Assembly: GCA_026874595.1 (NCBI GenBank)
Contig: CM049317.1
Coordinates: 30,732,901 to 30,796,900, forward strand
From: Sipunculus nudus
Lineage: Eukaryota > Annelida > Sipuncula > Golfingiida > Sipunculidae
Direction of reading: 5' to 3'
Length of the DNA stretch: 64,000 nucleotides
Both the position numbers and the translations under genes were made by a program. Below the pieces are notes generated by a model. The model ran no database searches. It was not told where the DNA came from and worked only from the letters and a program-made list of their open reading frames with translations. Of this stretch, positions 45,641 to 57,978 are shown piece by piece. Position 1 is the stretch's first letter; each line of letters starts with the position of its first letter.

Positions 45641-47875
45641 TCAATGTGAGGTACATATTCCATCTTTGCATTCTATCAATTCTGACAGTAAATCTAAATT
45701 ATTTGATGTTGTTACCATCATCAACTGTCTCTTAAGTATCTTTATATTTCTAATATCGCGTTGTATTCCATAGTTGGGCATCTGATTTTCCAGATATCGT
45801 AAGTTGCCTCCCAGTACACCGATTGAGGTATAATGAGCTCTCTTTGTCAGAAAATTTAGAAAGATAAATGCAACATTCTGCATTTTCAGAAATAAATTTA
45901 TAAAGCATGAGCTGACTATATTTATAAAAGCCAGAGAGCCCGCCAATCCATGTACAATATTTTGTACGAGTTATATGGTAAGTGCCATAGGTGACGCAGA
46001 GCCTTATTATATGATGTACTTAACAGATCAATTGACTTATGCTTTGATAACCAGGTTTGACAGCCGTAAAAGGAACAACAATAAGAGTGAAATAGCCTGT
46101 TTTTAACCTTGCTAGACAGACATCCGAAATTCGCAAGTAAAATGTTAAAGCTTGCAATAAATTTGACTCTTTTACCGAAGACGTCATTGTTATTTGACAA
46201 GTTCCAAGTTACTGCATTCCCCAAGTACTCTACAGAATCCTGCCATTCTAGGAAAATACCTTTAAAACGATCTTATCTGATCTAGGATACACCCTGTTAA
46301 AAACAACACATTTTGTTTTCTTTGCGTTATATAACATATCAGTTCATCAGCAAACGATTCACACTCTTTAACCATCTGTTGAAGCCCCGTCCAAGTCGGA
46401 CACCAAGAGCGTTAAGTCGTCCGCATAGCCAATAGCATCAACAAAATAAGTTCCAATATAACATCCGATTCCCTTAATTGTGAGACGTTTTAAAAGCTCG
46501 TCTATCTAAATATTAAACAGACGGGGGACAATTCACCCCCTTGGCGTACACCATCATTAGCATCAAACTGTTCAGATTCAACATTCCATTTTGTCTCAAT
46601 AACAGCTCTCTGGTAGATATCTGCTAGTATTCTAATGACAGTAGGCAAAACATCGCGTTTTACGAGTAAATGGAACAACGTGGGAAAATTAATTCTGTCT
46701 AAAGCGCGTGACGCATCAAAACAACTGTATACTGATGACCCGTTCAATATGTAATCTGCAATAACCTCCTTCAGCACTGTTGTGCACATTTTAGTCTAAT
46801 GCCCCTACTTAAAAGCATATTGCAATGGAGAAGAACCTATTTATCTACATTTTTCTGAATAATAACAATATTAAGTAAGTTGATGAAACATCTTGTCAAT
46901 GAAATGCCCCTGTAGTTATCACTACAGGTTAGGTCGCGTCTTGGGTCTTTCGGTATAGGAATATTACGTAAGTATTCATATCCGCTGGGACATGTTCATG
47001 TAAAATCACAAAATGAAGTTTATATATATATAAACATATGTAATGAACAGGTTTTGTTGGAACATGATAAAATATCACTAAAAATTTTAATTTGTTTTTC
47101 TAAATTTATATCGACTGTGTTTTTGTATGACTGAATGGCATCCTCAGTTGCATTAAAACATTCAACCTGATGACGTTTAGGGTAAGTATCACAATTAGCT
47201 CTTTATTTATCTACACGAAAATCATATTTCATAAGCACCGGATTACGATTAGAGGCATTCGATGGGTCATCTATAAGTCCCACATGACAAATTGATTTAT
47301 AAATATCACCTGAGCAGATGAAGTGATCAAGAGTGGAAGTAGGTCAGGCAGAGCCTTCGGGCTATCCCAAGCAAAATATAGATTTTTATTAGAACAGAAG
47401 TGGTTTAGGTACCTTGTATGACTATTTTGCCTGCATAAGTCCACATTACAGTCACCAGCAATGATAATGGGTGTTGCATTGTAGATTTCGAGTGCTTGCT
47501 GCAGCTTATGTAAGGTGTCAAGAAATTCCTCTTTAAAATTAGTTTTGGAACGATTATCACACGGTAATTATATACAAATTAATAAAACAGTAGGATCATC
47601 GGACAGTCTCAGAGATACTGCGCATAAACGATTTGACCATAGGTTTAGTGGCTGGACATAGGCAGAGAGTGATTGGTGCCAATACTATCAATTCCTGTTC
47701 GAGGTGAAACATATACTTATCATGAATATAAGCTAGAAATGATTATCGTTCCTTAATCAACCATGTCTCTTGTAAAAAATATTAAATCTGCACGATGTGC
47801 ATCAATAAGTGTTTTGATATAATACCTTTTCATATCATTTACTTTACCAGTTGGGTTATATGATATCACTTTCAT
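45641..47875 (-). pseudogene. LINE ORF2 relic: endonuclease and reverse transcriptase
   Basis: The translation starts MKVISYNPTGKVNDMKR, like the N-terminus of LINE endonucleases, and reaches SNRNP/SDH-like text near 47290. RT blocks in order: IPIPKDPRRDLTCSDNYRGI (about 46920-46975), KEVIADYILNGSSVYSC, ASRALDRINFPTLFHLLVKR, NDGVRQGGELSP (46502-46789), GIGCYIG and the catalytic YADDLTLLV (about 46400-46430). The C-terminal region contains SYCCSFYGCQTWLS and LRHLWHLPYNS, typical of the post-RT region of jockey/CR1-like LINEs. At least four frameshifts separate these blocks, so the enzyme is dead. The D of motif A is retained as 'FDASRALD'. Confidence 0.8.
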
Positions 47876-48309
47876 GTTTTTCTGATTATTAGTTTGCATA
47901 GCGATAAAATTAATGGTGGTTTTCATTGGTAGATTCCTTATCCGGGTACTCTCTCCTTATAACGAATATATACACTCAATTCCGGTCGGCCAAAATGCAT
48001 CATCAATTAATTTATCTATATCATTAACATTTATCTTAACCGTATACGATTTCATTAATGAAACTTCATGAGATACTTTCTCAATACCCATCACATGTAC
48101 TCATTCGTTAAGAATATAATCCTTCAATTCACTATCATCTACGCCATTACTGACTCTATTCACAAAGAGGTTGACAATTCTTGGACCACCTTTTATCGAG
48201 TCGTGATGCTACTTACCGATAACGGCAGGCTTGCTTCCTCTTATCTGTTGTCGTTTCTCATGTTTCTGAAACTGGAAACCGTCGTTTTCAGTGTGGTATA
48301 CACCTAGGT

Positions 48310-49160
48310 CAGTTTCAGGCAGAGAGCTTGCTTTTTTCCTTTGATATTTTATTCTTATTTATAAGCCTGTGGCCAGGGCCTCCATTAATCACGTCAATGA
48401 GTAGCCTGGGTGAGGGTTCCTTGCTAGTATCATGATGTGACTGGCTTGAGCCTACACCTTTCTTCTCGTGACTAGCGTCCCTGTAACTTTCAGCTTTGAT
48501 TAGTTCGATGCACATTCGCGGTAAGGGCAGCAACTGAATGAGAGGTATGCTCTATTCATACTACTACCAACTTAAGTCTCTGGTCTAATTTGTTTAGCAT
48601 ATCCAGGACTGCTAAATGTTCCATCTGTTCAGTTGCAAACCTTGCTAATCGTTCAAGGTCACATGCACCAAAACTCGGGAGACTGACATTTTTGTTGTCC
48701 TGCTTTTGAAAAGCAGATACAATATCCGCTACATCAGCTTCTCTTGCTGTTCTTGACCTTTGATGTCACCCTACTTGGTTGCTTACCAAGTATTTCCGTA
48801 CTACCAACTGTCCATAGCAGGGTTTTCGCCGTACATATTCCATTTCTCTCGTAAAACCTGCTAACTACAGCACGTAAATCATCCGCTGAAGACCTATGTA
48901 TGTAGAATTGCACGTATGAGGGCAGAGAGTTATTGACACAGTCATATAACACCCTTGTTTTATCTACATTGGATATGTTTCCTTCGCTTCTCAATTTCCA
49001 TCCGCATTATTTACTTTGTCCTCAGTTTGCTGGCGGCCTACCTATTTTTTATATACCCTTGCTTATTTTTAATGGCACAGTCAAGGCAATACAGGTCATC
49101 ATCTAGACGAAAGTCTTCACATTTCTTTTGCTGTATGCATTTCGAGCATAAGCGAGCCAT
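48310..49160 (-). pseudogene. LINE ORF1 relic with N-terminal Cys cluster
   Basis: The minus ATG six bases inside the (TA)n border starts MARLCSKCIQQKKCEDF and goes on to LYCLDCAIK, giving C-x2-C-x6-C ... C-x2-C, a zinc-binding pattern. A second frame (48994-48734) reads NNSLPSYVQFYIHRSSADDL and VVSRFYERNGIC. A third (48533-48315) is polar and Ser/Lys-rich. Position directly upstream of the endonuclease and shared decay make it the ORF1 (nucleic-acid-binding) of the same element. I do not recognise the fold. Confidence 0.55.
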
Positions 49161-49163
49161 CAG

Positions 49164-49165
<2 letters not shown>

Positions 49166-49214
<49 letters not shown>
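49166..49214. repeat. (TA)n microsatellite at LINE 5' end
   Basis: About 49 nt of TA repeat directly upstream (minus strand) of the ORF1 start codon. Confidence 0.95.
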
Positions 49215-49218
<4 letters not shown>

Positions 49219-51164
49219 ATCAAATATGTTCTATTAATATCGTAATCATCACATATCTGTAGTGTATATTACTTATTATTATACCAGCTACTTTATATAA
49301 AGCGAGTTGTCGCTTGGCGAAAATAGAAGGAATTCACCATGGTTGCTAAAGCAGCCAGAATAGGCCCCGATGAAAAGCTCGAGATTTGCCGACAGAGTTA
49401 CAATTTCTGTTGAAATCTTTCTCTCCCCCTTAAAAAAACTAATAATTGTGGCTATATTATCATCTTAACCTTTAATTATTTTCTTAAAAATAAGATTGTT
49501 GACGAAAAATAGACTGTAACCACCTTTTAAGAAAAATAATGGAAAGTGAAATCTTAAAGGAAACACCTTCAAACATATGTGCAAACTTTGACTTTTTTCC
49601 TGATTGTTTTGTGTAAAATATCACAGAGAAGGTTATTTAATCTGCTGGAACGAGCCTTTGAAAAAAAAACTGTTATAGAAACATTGATTTATGATGGCTT
49701 GGTAAACGGAACGTCAACGCATTAATATAAAATGAATGAATATTATGCAATGATTTGGTTACTTTACCTGCATTTATTTTAATCAATCATTTGTTATGTC
49801 TACATTTAAAAAATGCTAGTTAAACTAGATATGTACATCTACAGAATTCCAGTTTTCTTCCGCACTACACGGTATGGAAGTAGCACACACTTCCTCTGAT
49901 TCCATATCCTGTTGTTAATCAGTCCGGTTTATAATGCATCTGCGGTGCGTAATCTTCCCCATTGCACTCCTTAAAGTCACACTTGTTTGTGAGTGTAACA
50001 CGACCGAGGGATAAGGCCTTCCCATTAGTCATAGGGAGCATTTACTGCTACGGGATAGATTCGAATTTGAGTCCAGTGCATTTCCACAAGAATACATTAT
50101 GCCTGACGAATGGGTGATTGTGCCTATTTCATTGGATATTAAAAATAAAGGAACCCTGACTTTTTTCTAAATGAAGAATACAACGTATAACTTTGTTTGA
50201 AGACAGGTTAAAACAATTGTCTGCTGGTTTACTAATATAAAAAAATAAGACGATTAATCATAAAAAATGATTAATCTGTGTTCTGTGTTTATTCCATTAT
50301 ATACTTAATGCCAAAGGTTATGTCATATTTCTTAATGTATTTATATATTAAACTATGTACATTTCAGCACAAAACAGTAAAGGCAATGGGTATTTAATTC
50401 TTCTTTCAAATGGAAACTAGTAATTCATATGAATGAAAATTTGATGCAAATGAGACAAAAGTACAAAGAAATGATCATTTCATCCTAATTTAGTGTAATG
50501 TTAGAAAGCTTGTTACCACTAGATAAGCAGGTGTATGGACCCTTTTTGTTATTATATTATTATCTACTGTACTAGAGGGTCAATGTAAGGTTGTTCACCT
50601 TTTGCGCCGCCCTTTGTGTGATCACTCCGTTGCTCATCTTTGGATCCAGTAACATTCAAATAACTTTCCATTGTAACAGTGCATCGTTTACTTTTTTGGG
50701 CATCCTGGCTTCGGTTTGGCATTATCCTTGATTCCGAAACAATATATATCATATTAAAAGTTTATATTTCACCTTCGGATATCTGCCACTCTCGGAGCGT
50801 TCAAAGGTGTGACAGTTCACTTTTGCTTGGAACACTGAACTGTTAGTGTGATAATAAGCATATTACTGCTCCTGATTATGTCCCTTAAATATGTTATATA
50901 CACCAGAAAACAGCAGTTATTTCCTGTAACTTGATACATAGAAAAAGATATGATCCATATCGGAGTATTCTGCAATGTGAAAAGTATAGTCGATAACCAT
51001 CCCTGTTGTATTAATATACGTATGCGTGGAACCCCTTTAAAAGATAGGTACAAGAATGATAAAAATGGCATTATATAATATTCAATAATACATTTAGTGG
51101 TGCAGGATATTCTAATAATATAATGAGCAGAATGAATCCTCCTCAACATAGAGTAGGCGATCCA
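49215..51164. other. AT-rich noncoding stretch
   Basis: A minus frame at 50564-50752 reads MPNRSQDAQKSKRCTVTMES and is polar and charged, possibly the start of a LINE ORF1, but no further support exists. Nothing else recognised. Confidence 0.45.
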
Positions 51165-51330
51165 ATAATAGATGAATTAAGCTATCAGTCAAACTGAAAA
51201 GGCTAGAGAACACACTGAAACATTGGAAAATCAAAGTAATTTGTAAAAGAAAACTATTACTAAGACACGGTAGAAGTATTTTCTTGTGCAAAATTGCAGG
51301 AATATATATAAAATATTTGTTCTGTCATTC
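51165..51330 (+). mobile_element. Short L1-like LINE fragment
   Basis: The plus frame reads KRLENTLKHWKIKVICKRKL, then LLLRHGRSIFLCKIAG. It parallels the region after the FADD box in the 26-29 kb element (VEHNLATTLNMWKSRTLTIY, then GRAEVVRSLAITKL). Only about 50 codons survive. Confidence 0.4.
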
Positions 51331-52146
51331 TATATTTTGATTTACCGAATTAAAAAAGTTCCGTCAAAATTATTTTACATTACAAAGCTGATTAACAACT
51401 TCTAAGAATTGTTATAAAAACCTTGATATCTGTGCAAAGTTTTGCTTTGTAGATTTCGTCAAAACCTAGTTGATATTTTGAGATCTCCGAAGAACTACGC
51501 TATGATTTACCCACTGATATTATACATAATAAAAAAGCGAAAAAATAAAATCATAAGCCTCATAGTATCACGAAGCCTTTATTTTTAGCAGATAGATATT
51601 CATCAGTTTAATGAATCCAGGCCACCACAGGTGCAGAGACCCGAGGTAATCGGTAAGTTTAAATGACGACGTTTCATGTGAATATATCCTTTTCTCACAG
51701 AATTACATAGGTATTCGAGATAATGGATCCCATGAAATAATTATCACATCCGTATAATAATAAATATCCTCAGATGTAGTATAACGACGGAATTGTCATG
51801 ATAAAACTGATTAATTTCAGATAAACGGGCGTAGTTCAGAATTATTTTTTATTCACAATCAATTTAATCAAGGCTTTTTAACATCTTCATTTCACAAAGG
51901 ATCCCTTGTATCTTTCACACTGGTTTGGATAACCTGGAGAGGAGCAAGGCATTGGGTAAGTGGATTCCTTAGATAAGACGAATTTGCACGATACAATATT
52001 GTATTTCGTAAACTTACTGATTTTATTTGTAAAATATCTAGCAGGAATAACGTACGTAACATTATGTTTTATATTCTTATGAAGCCTATGAATAATATGT
52101 TCATTTGTCCACATTTGTTCCGATGGAAGTAACATGAAAATTCATT

Positions 52147-52206
<60 letters not shown>

Positions 52207-53512
52207 GAATCACTTAGAAAGCCGCGTTTTACTTTTCCGCATTAATCTTTTGTCATGGAAAATTCCCGATAAAAAAATCAAGTCAGCCTAAACACTTTTA
52301 CAGCTGAAATCACAGCCGGCTATTAGAGGCTATCTAAACATGGAAATCACTGGTTATCGTTGAGGTATTTTTTTGCGAGGTGTTTTTACATAAGACTTTT
52401 CTAATAAGACTCAAGTAAGGGTAAAATAAATATATGTTAAAAACATACATATCTGCTTTCATGGATCTGGTCAATAACCAGCAGATTGGTATTTGGTATA
52501 CAGGACACACACTTTTGGTATGTAATTCCGACACCATGATAAGCTATCAAGTGCAAGCTTTGGTCATATCCAAACAGGCGGTCAAGCATGTCTAGATATC
52601 TCCTGATCGATAGTAAAGACAATGTGATAGGGTCTAAGACGCGTATTGTTAGAAAAGAATTTGGTACCAGTTAATTTCAAATGAAGTTACATAGGTAGAT
52701 AAGCATAATGTACTGGTGGTCATTAAACAAGGCAGTCGTGGTGTACATATTGAATTATTCAAATAAATCTTTGAGTCTGCCAGTGAAAGAACATTTGACA
52801 GGTAATAATCAGAATATACTATGGAATATTGAATTTATTGGGGTGTGAATTTCCACTTGATGCACAAGTAGAGGATGCCATTTCCTCATATGAAATTTAG
52901 AGTATCGTGTCACATACCCCGATGGTCAAATGAAATATAAAATATTGTCCTGCTGTAACAGTAGACCATACTCGAGGAGGGGTGTTGTCTAATCTTCCAT
53001 AATTTGGAAAGCATTCCTACAATATATAGGACCAATTATGAATCCGTCTTTGTGTCATATACTAGGTAGGGTCGCGCAGTGACATTTGTTTAAGCTTTTA
53101 TTACATAGTTATTGTAGTCACCTTTGTACCACGGACCAAGGATTTAATTCATAAAGGACAGGTAAAAATGTAAAAATAAACAGGATAATTCAGTCGATTC
53201 GGAAATGTGAACATACCGGAAGGCACAGTGTTAAACATTAGAAGGAGAAATATATTGTTTATATATTATTTTGCACATTGCACATTGAATAGTCATGAAC
53301 TAGTTGACTTATTCAAACAACTGAAAATTACCTATAAAACAAAAGCATATGTCTATGAGCTATACACTATAAGATGTAGTCTATAGAAAGCGTATAAACA
53401 GTTTTTATGACAACATATCATGAATAGTCCAATCTGGAATTGTTTGCAGCATATCCTTTGTTGTTTACATAAATACGATTGTGGCTGCAGTTACATCGAT
53501 ATATGGATTTAT
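51331..53512. other. AT-rich noncoding stretch
   Basis: Contains a (TA)n tract at 52151-52205. A short patch at 51655-51790 (TTAAATGACGACGTTT and following) resembles 63878-63990, suggesting another small dispersed repeat. The minus ORF at 51887-52135 ends with PCSSPGYPNQCERYKG but has no recognisable domain. Confidence 0.45.
52151..52205. repeat. (TA)n microsatellite
   Basis: 55 nt of uninterrupted AT repeat. Confidence 0.95.
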
Positions 53513-55641
53513 AGGGTTGTCCCATCGTTAATGTACATATCTGAATAGCGTTTAAAAAATTACTGCCATTCTGAACACAAATAGTTAAATTAAATATCGT
53601 TTTGGTCATTATACAGTTATTATCTGTTCATAGTAAAAGTACATTCAAAGTATAAGATATCAGACTGACATTTATTCACATCCGCAAACTCAAAACTACA
53701 TCAAATTCCAAGAATGCATTGATAAAGAGGATAATGGTTCTTCCGAGCGAGCTCACAATGACACCTTTGCTGTGATTCAAACATATTATCAGCATCTCAG
53801 GGTAAAGACACATAGCCACGCTCTGAGCAAAGTAAGGCCATTGTTCAAAGGTCGTACTACCCTGAAGTATCCATTGACTTAAATTTACAAATCCACCAGA
53901 AGCGGTGTCGTCAGGACCTCGTCATGACGAAAAGGGAAGGTTCTCATGACCTCTGCGGCGTTATATATATGTTGCTTCACACAAGGATATTAGTTACATA
54001 AGAGATGTCTTGAAAATTTGCTTTAATTATGAATTATGGGGGCATAGCTGCCTCAAGGCAGTGATTTTTTTATGTGTTTCGCTCAGGATATTTATAAAAC
54101 GGTGCGTCGAATGGTTTATGCAAAAATAACAAGGCCATATGTTCAGTCTCTTTTGTGATTTTACATAGATGCATTTATGAAGGAAAATCTGCGATAAATG
54201 GGCATTTGCATCTCAAATTAATATATAATGTTAAATGAGTGAATTGGTATAACTTTTTATTAAACTCGCTTTATCTCCCTCAGCAGCATTGTTAAACTGA
54301 AATACATGGCATGTAATGATATTTATATCCTACGAATAGAAATAATATTAAAATATGTAAACGTTGTGTCTAGAAATATATAGTGGCAAAGACAATAATT
54401 TTGAATCCTTGAAACATTTGAATTGTCAAAACCACCACATTGAAAGGTCTATAAAACATACTTTCCGAGGTTTCTTCTATCTCATAATAATTAACAATGA
54501 ACATGTGTGGGAAATATTATCAACAAACACAATTTAAATCATAGCCACAGTTACTTAATTCGACAAACATAATTTAAAGACTTCTGTATTCTTATATTCT
54601 TGAAACAAAGCTACAGCGGAAGTTGCTGTTGTATAAAATTAAGAACAGGGAGATTGGACAATAAATATACTCACCATTGAAATGAAAATTATCCTTTTTT
54701 TTAATAAAATATCATTTTTTGACTAAATATATAACAATTCCCTTGGTGGGTTTCACTCCACCCTTCTCAAATCCATCCTTTCAGTATGCCCCACTATTTA
54801 GGGGCATCGCGGGATACCTTTCCACCACATCCCAACCTATAATTTACTAGGACCACTGTATTTGTCAAACTATATCACTATCATATATTAAACTAAATTT
54901 ATGAAAACCTTATATACGGATTCCTCAAACTGTTAAAGATTCATCTTCATACTACCAAGTCAGTGGCTGCAGCGCTTTTCATAGCTACAAAGACTTGGTA
55001 GTCTGACGGTGCTGAAACTTTGTATTCACGGCAAACTTTATTTTGTATGTTTTTATTATTTAAGCTTTCTAACACCTAAATTCATCCGTTCATGTATTCA
55101 GTTTACTCGTGAACTATTCATACAATGGGTGAGAAACTGGCTAGAAAGAATATGCCCTCTAAAGTAGGAATTTTGCCTTGCCGAAATATGTGTTACTGTA
55201 TAAAACTCATAAAAATAAAATGAGAATATTTTACTCTATACTGTAAACTATATGGCGTATGCAAGTAAACTGGCCAATACGTATGCTTTATTTCTGTTTT
55301 ACTTCATCTTGGCATTCTTTGATTTCTTTAAATGTGTGTTGACATTTATCTAAACGCAATAGTTATCAATAGTATGGGGAATGGAACATTTCAATTCAGA
55401 AAGGTATAGGGTAATGCAGGCTAAGGTCAGGCTGTCCTTATTACCAAGGAGTGCTTCCAGTCACTTCTTTTACATGGGACCTATTTAACAAAAGAGTGGG
55501 GTTACTGTGAGAAAATAATGAAGGGGGTCCGCTTGAGATAAAATTACCTCTGGCTACATCCATGGTAAATTTAGATTAAATGCCGGATATTGTATGTGAG
55601 GCAGCAAAAATAAATTGATAAAATTATGAACGCTAAGGGAA

Positions 55642-55662
55642 GGGGGGGGGGGGGGTTGGGGG
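55642..55662. repeat. Poly-G run (copy B only)
   Basis: Fourteen G residues, TT, then five G. The matching place in copy A (about 19890) has only GGGGG. Confidence 0.9.
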
Positions 55663-55734
55663 ACGTGCCCCTTGTGCTCCCCTCTGGATCCTCCTATGTG
55701 AGGTACGGGTCAGTATAAACAGCAACTGGGTAGT

Positions 55735-55905
55735 TTCCAGTCATATAAAGTGACTACTTCCCATTTTGCTTCGCTGGTTCTGTTGTTCATATTCATAGTT
55801 GACTCGACAAAGCAGAGACACTCTCCAAACCGGCCACGAAATTTAATCACCATGGCATTCGGCTACTGCTCACCGTTTCGAATACATGAAAACAACTTCT
55901 GTGAG
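55735..55905 (-). pseudogene. Broken PAN-like exon (copy B)
   Basis: Aligned with 19963-20150: KLFSCIRNGEQ, then a TAG where copy A has Lys, and FGECLCFVES and NNRTSEAKWEVVTLYDW. One Cys is lost (ICE has become NGE), an in-frame stop interrupts the middle, the acceptor side is altered by a deletion, and the terminal stop codon of copy A is missing. No functional product is expected. Confidence 0.7.
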
Positions 55906-56269
55906 GCACCAATCTCTTCTTCTTCAAAAATTACCTGGACCCGAAACAAAGTGGCATTCAAACATCACAATTGTCTTTAAATATTATTATAACAGACTAT
56001 TTTCTATCTATTTTTATGGCATATTTTTTTATTTTAGTATATGCAAGTCGTGATTTGATTCTTGTTTTTTTTTATGCTAGCTTAAATAAGTATACGTACA
56101 TCAGAATTCCAATCCGAATTTGTACTAAGTGCCAGAGCAGTATCACGTTTTCCCCAATTTTGTATCCTGCTGTTAACTAGGCTACCACTGACTATTGCAC
56201 CTGAGGGCCCTGGGTGTGAAATCTTTCCCATTGCTAGATCATACCACAAAGGAACCCTGAAAGGCGCAC

Positions 56270-56445
56270 TCTTTAGCAAGTTAAGCCCGGCCGTTGGGAA
56301 GGACCTTCTAATGAAGCCTACATAGCGCTCACACTGGATGAGGATCGACAGTGTATGATCTCATTGCCTGGCCTGATACTCGAAATCATGATGTCCCGGC
56401 TTTGAGTCTTTTGCGCTACCCCTGACCCACAGAAGTGAGTTTGGC
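56270..56445 (-). mobile_element. tRNA-headed SINE (copy B counterpart)
   Basis: Same element as 20540-20705, with the A and B boxes more decayed. Its presence at the same intronic position in both copies dates the insertion before the duplication. Confidence 0.5.
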
Positions 56446-56529
56446 AGACAAATCCAGCGTTGTTTTTAAAATTTGTACTCTCTGTGCAGTCTTGTCTTGT
56501 TTAAACGTTGATTGTAAAAAAGGACTTAC

Positions 56530-56718
56530 AAAGGATAAAATGGCACAAATGAATTATAATCACTGATTGCAGTTGCCCTCGTCCCTGTGGTACATGTCGT
56601 AAATAACGGGTGGTACAGCCCTGTGGTAGTCGACTGTCAAGATGATACAGTGTTGGTCAGGAACGTGGTCCGGCTGATCCGGAATCCAGTTGGTCCATCT
56701 GGTCCTCGAAATCTCCAG
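56530..56718 (-). pseudogene. Broken C-type lectin exon (copy B)
   Basis: Aligned with 20790-20996. A 17-nt deletion removes the RWADG region and shifts frame; WTNWIPDQPDH remains readable. Three Trp residues that are conserved in copy A are replaced (PW to HR, DW to DM, HWDE to HRDE), and two stops (TGA, TAA) follow CNQ. One base before the donor is also lost. The splice sites (TTTAAG acceptor, GTAAGT donor) survive, so decay is in the coding part. Confidence 0.8.
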
Positions 56719-57835
56719 CTTAAATCGAGGACCAATGAAGGTCAGTTTCAATAAAAGTCATGGTTATGATCTTATTGATTTATTTAGTTAGTTTTATTAT
56801 TTTCGACAAAGAACTTGCAGTATACATAGGGATTAAAGTATGAACTAGATTGTCAAAACACAATCTATCTTGTAATCTGCATTCTACGGAATGCAAGCGT
56901 GGCTATGTTGTTTTTCTCTATTGTGGGAGTCTCCAAAAACAGTATTTGCGTTCACTTATTCAGCCTATACTCCTAGATCATTCGTGCATAGAGGATTATG
57001 CATTTGTAAATATTCCTTGACGTTGTTGAATCCGGATCATGTACCGACTCTAGAGCAAAATCTAATATATTCCCCATTGGCCCGTTTCCTGAGATGCCCT
57101 AAACATGTCCTTTCATGAGATTCCGATCATGATTACGTGAGTTATTTTGTGAACAAGCACACACTAAACCGCGCGAAATGTGATGAACGCAGACCCTCCT
57201 GAGAGAGGTCTATTTTATTCAAGACTCTTTCTTTTCACTGAAGTAGAATATACTTCACCTGAAAGAACAATGCATGTTCATACTTTTCTATATACCTGGT
57301 AAAAGACTGACAAACATTCTTTTTAAGATTAAACTTTATTTTTCTTATCTTGATTCTTACGCCATTAAAACATATACCATATAACATGTATCCGAGGAAT
57401 GCCCATTTTTTTGTACGAGTGTACAGCTGTAATAGTTACTTTTACAAAACTTCATCATGGCCTGCCTCCCATTTTTGGGGTTAAATAAACAGCAATATAA
57501 CCGTACACCTAATTTCAATTCTATGTATTTATATATGTTTTTCAAGTGGTCAAACTGTTGAGTTTCTCAGTACCTTTCGGTACTGTGCTGTTATGTAGTG
57601 CAATAAAATATTAATCTGTTTGCTGTCTGAAGACAATACATAAGCAGTGATACATGAATGCCTGCATGTTACAAAGAGGCTGACACATTAACTCTTATCT
57701 GAAAATTCGAGCTGGTTGTGGAATTTTAAGTTGAGGCAAAATTGGAATTATATATACAGAATGGCTTAAATAAGATAATATCTCTTGTTACGTACTCTGC
57801 CAAGGAGCTGATAAACCTGGATATACATAACGCTA

Positions 57836-57978
57836 GTAGTTTGTCATCTCTAGTGTGTTTTCCTTCACCAAGGTTGCGCGATGGTCAGTGCAGGTTTCCA
57901 TGGCATCTCTCCATGTAAGATACGTGGTGTTCAAGTACAGCCATTCAGCTTCATTTTTATGCCATCCCGCAGGGGAAT
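57836..57978 (-). pseudogene. C-type lectin N-terminal half-exon (probably decayed)
   Basis: After a TAG acceptor (57981-57979) the phase-1 frame reads SPAGWHKNEAEWLYLNTTYL, TWRDAMETC and TDHRATLVKEN, then stops at 57835-57833. W-x-x-A-x-x-x-C ... A-x-L-V is the first helix region of a C-type lectin domain. The Cys expected in CPxGW is Ser, and the next expected Cys (before the YLYLN strand) is Trp. No clean phase-1 donor is visible before the stop; GTGAAG at 57868 would be phase 0. Lies on the same strand and about 1.1 kb upstream of the broken exon at 56530-56718, consistent with one ancestral gene. Confidence 0.6.

Larger units (their letters stand above)
45480..49165 (-). mobile_element. 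Decayed two-ORF LINE bracketed by (TA)n tracts
   Basis: A minus-strand element with recognisable order: Cys-rich ORF1 (49160-48310), endonuclease (from ATG at 47875), reverse transcriptase (about 46990-46300) and C-terminal region (46224-45641), then an AATAAA just before the 3' boundary. Both boundaries coincide with TA repeats (45440-45479 and 49166-49214). Numerous frameshifts and stops. Family members occur at 25680-25995 and 61325-61400 on the plus strand. Confidence 0.82.
53513..57762. repeat. Segmental duplication copy B (partner 16965-21870)
   Basis: Same order of landmarks as copy A but without the LINE at 17976-18919 and without the 17135-17465 segment; instead it has its own 53700-53935 segment. 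All lectin/PAN exons within it are broken. It continues to the right into a lectin half-exon (57836-57978) that has no counterpart in copy A. Confidence 0.85.
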
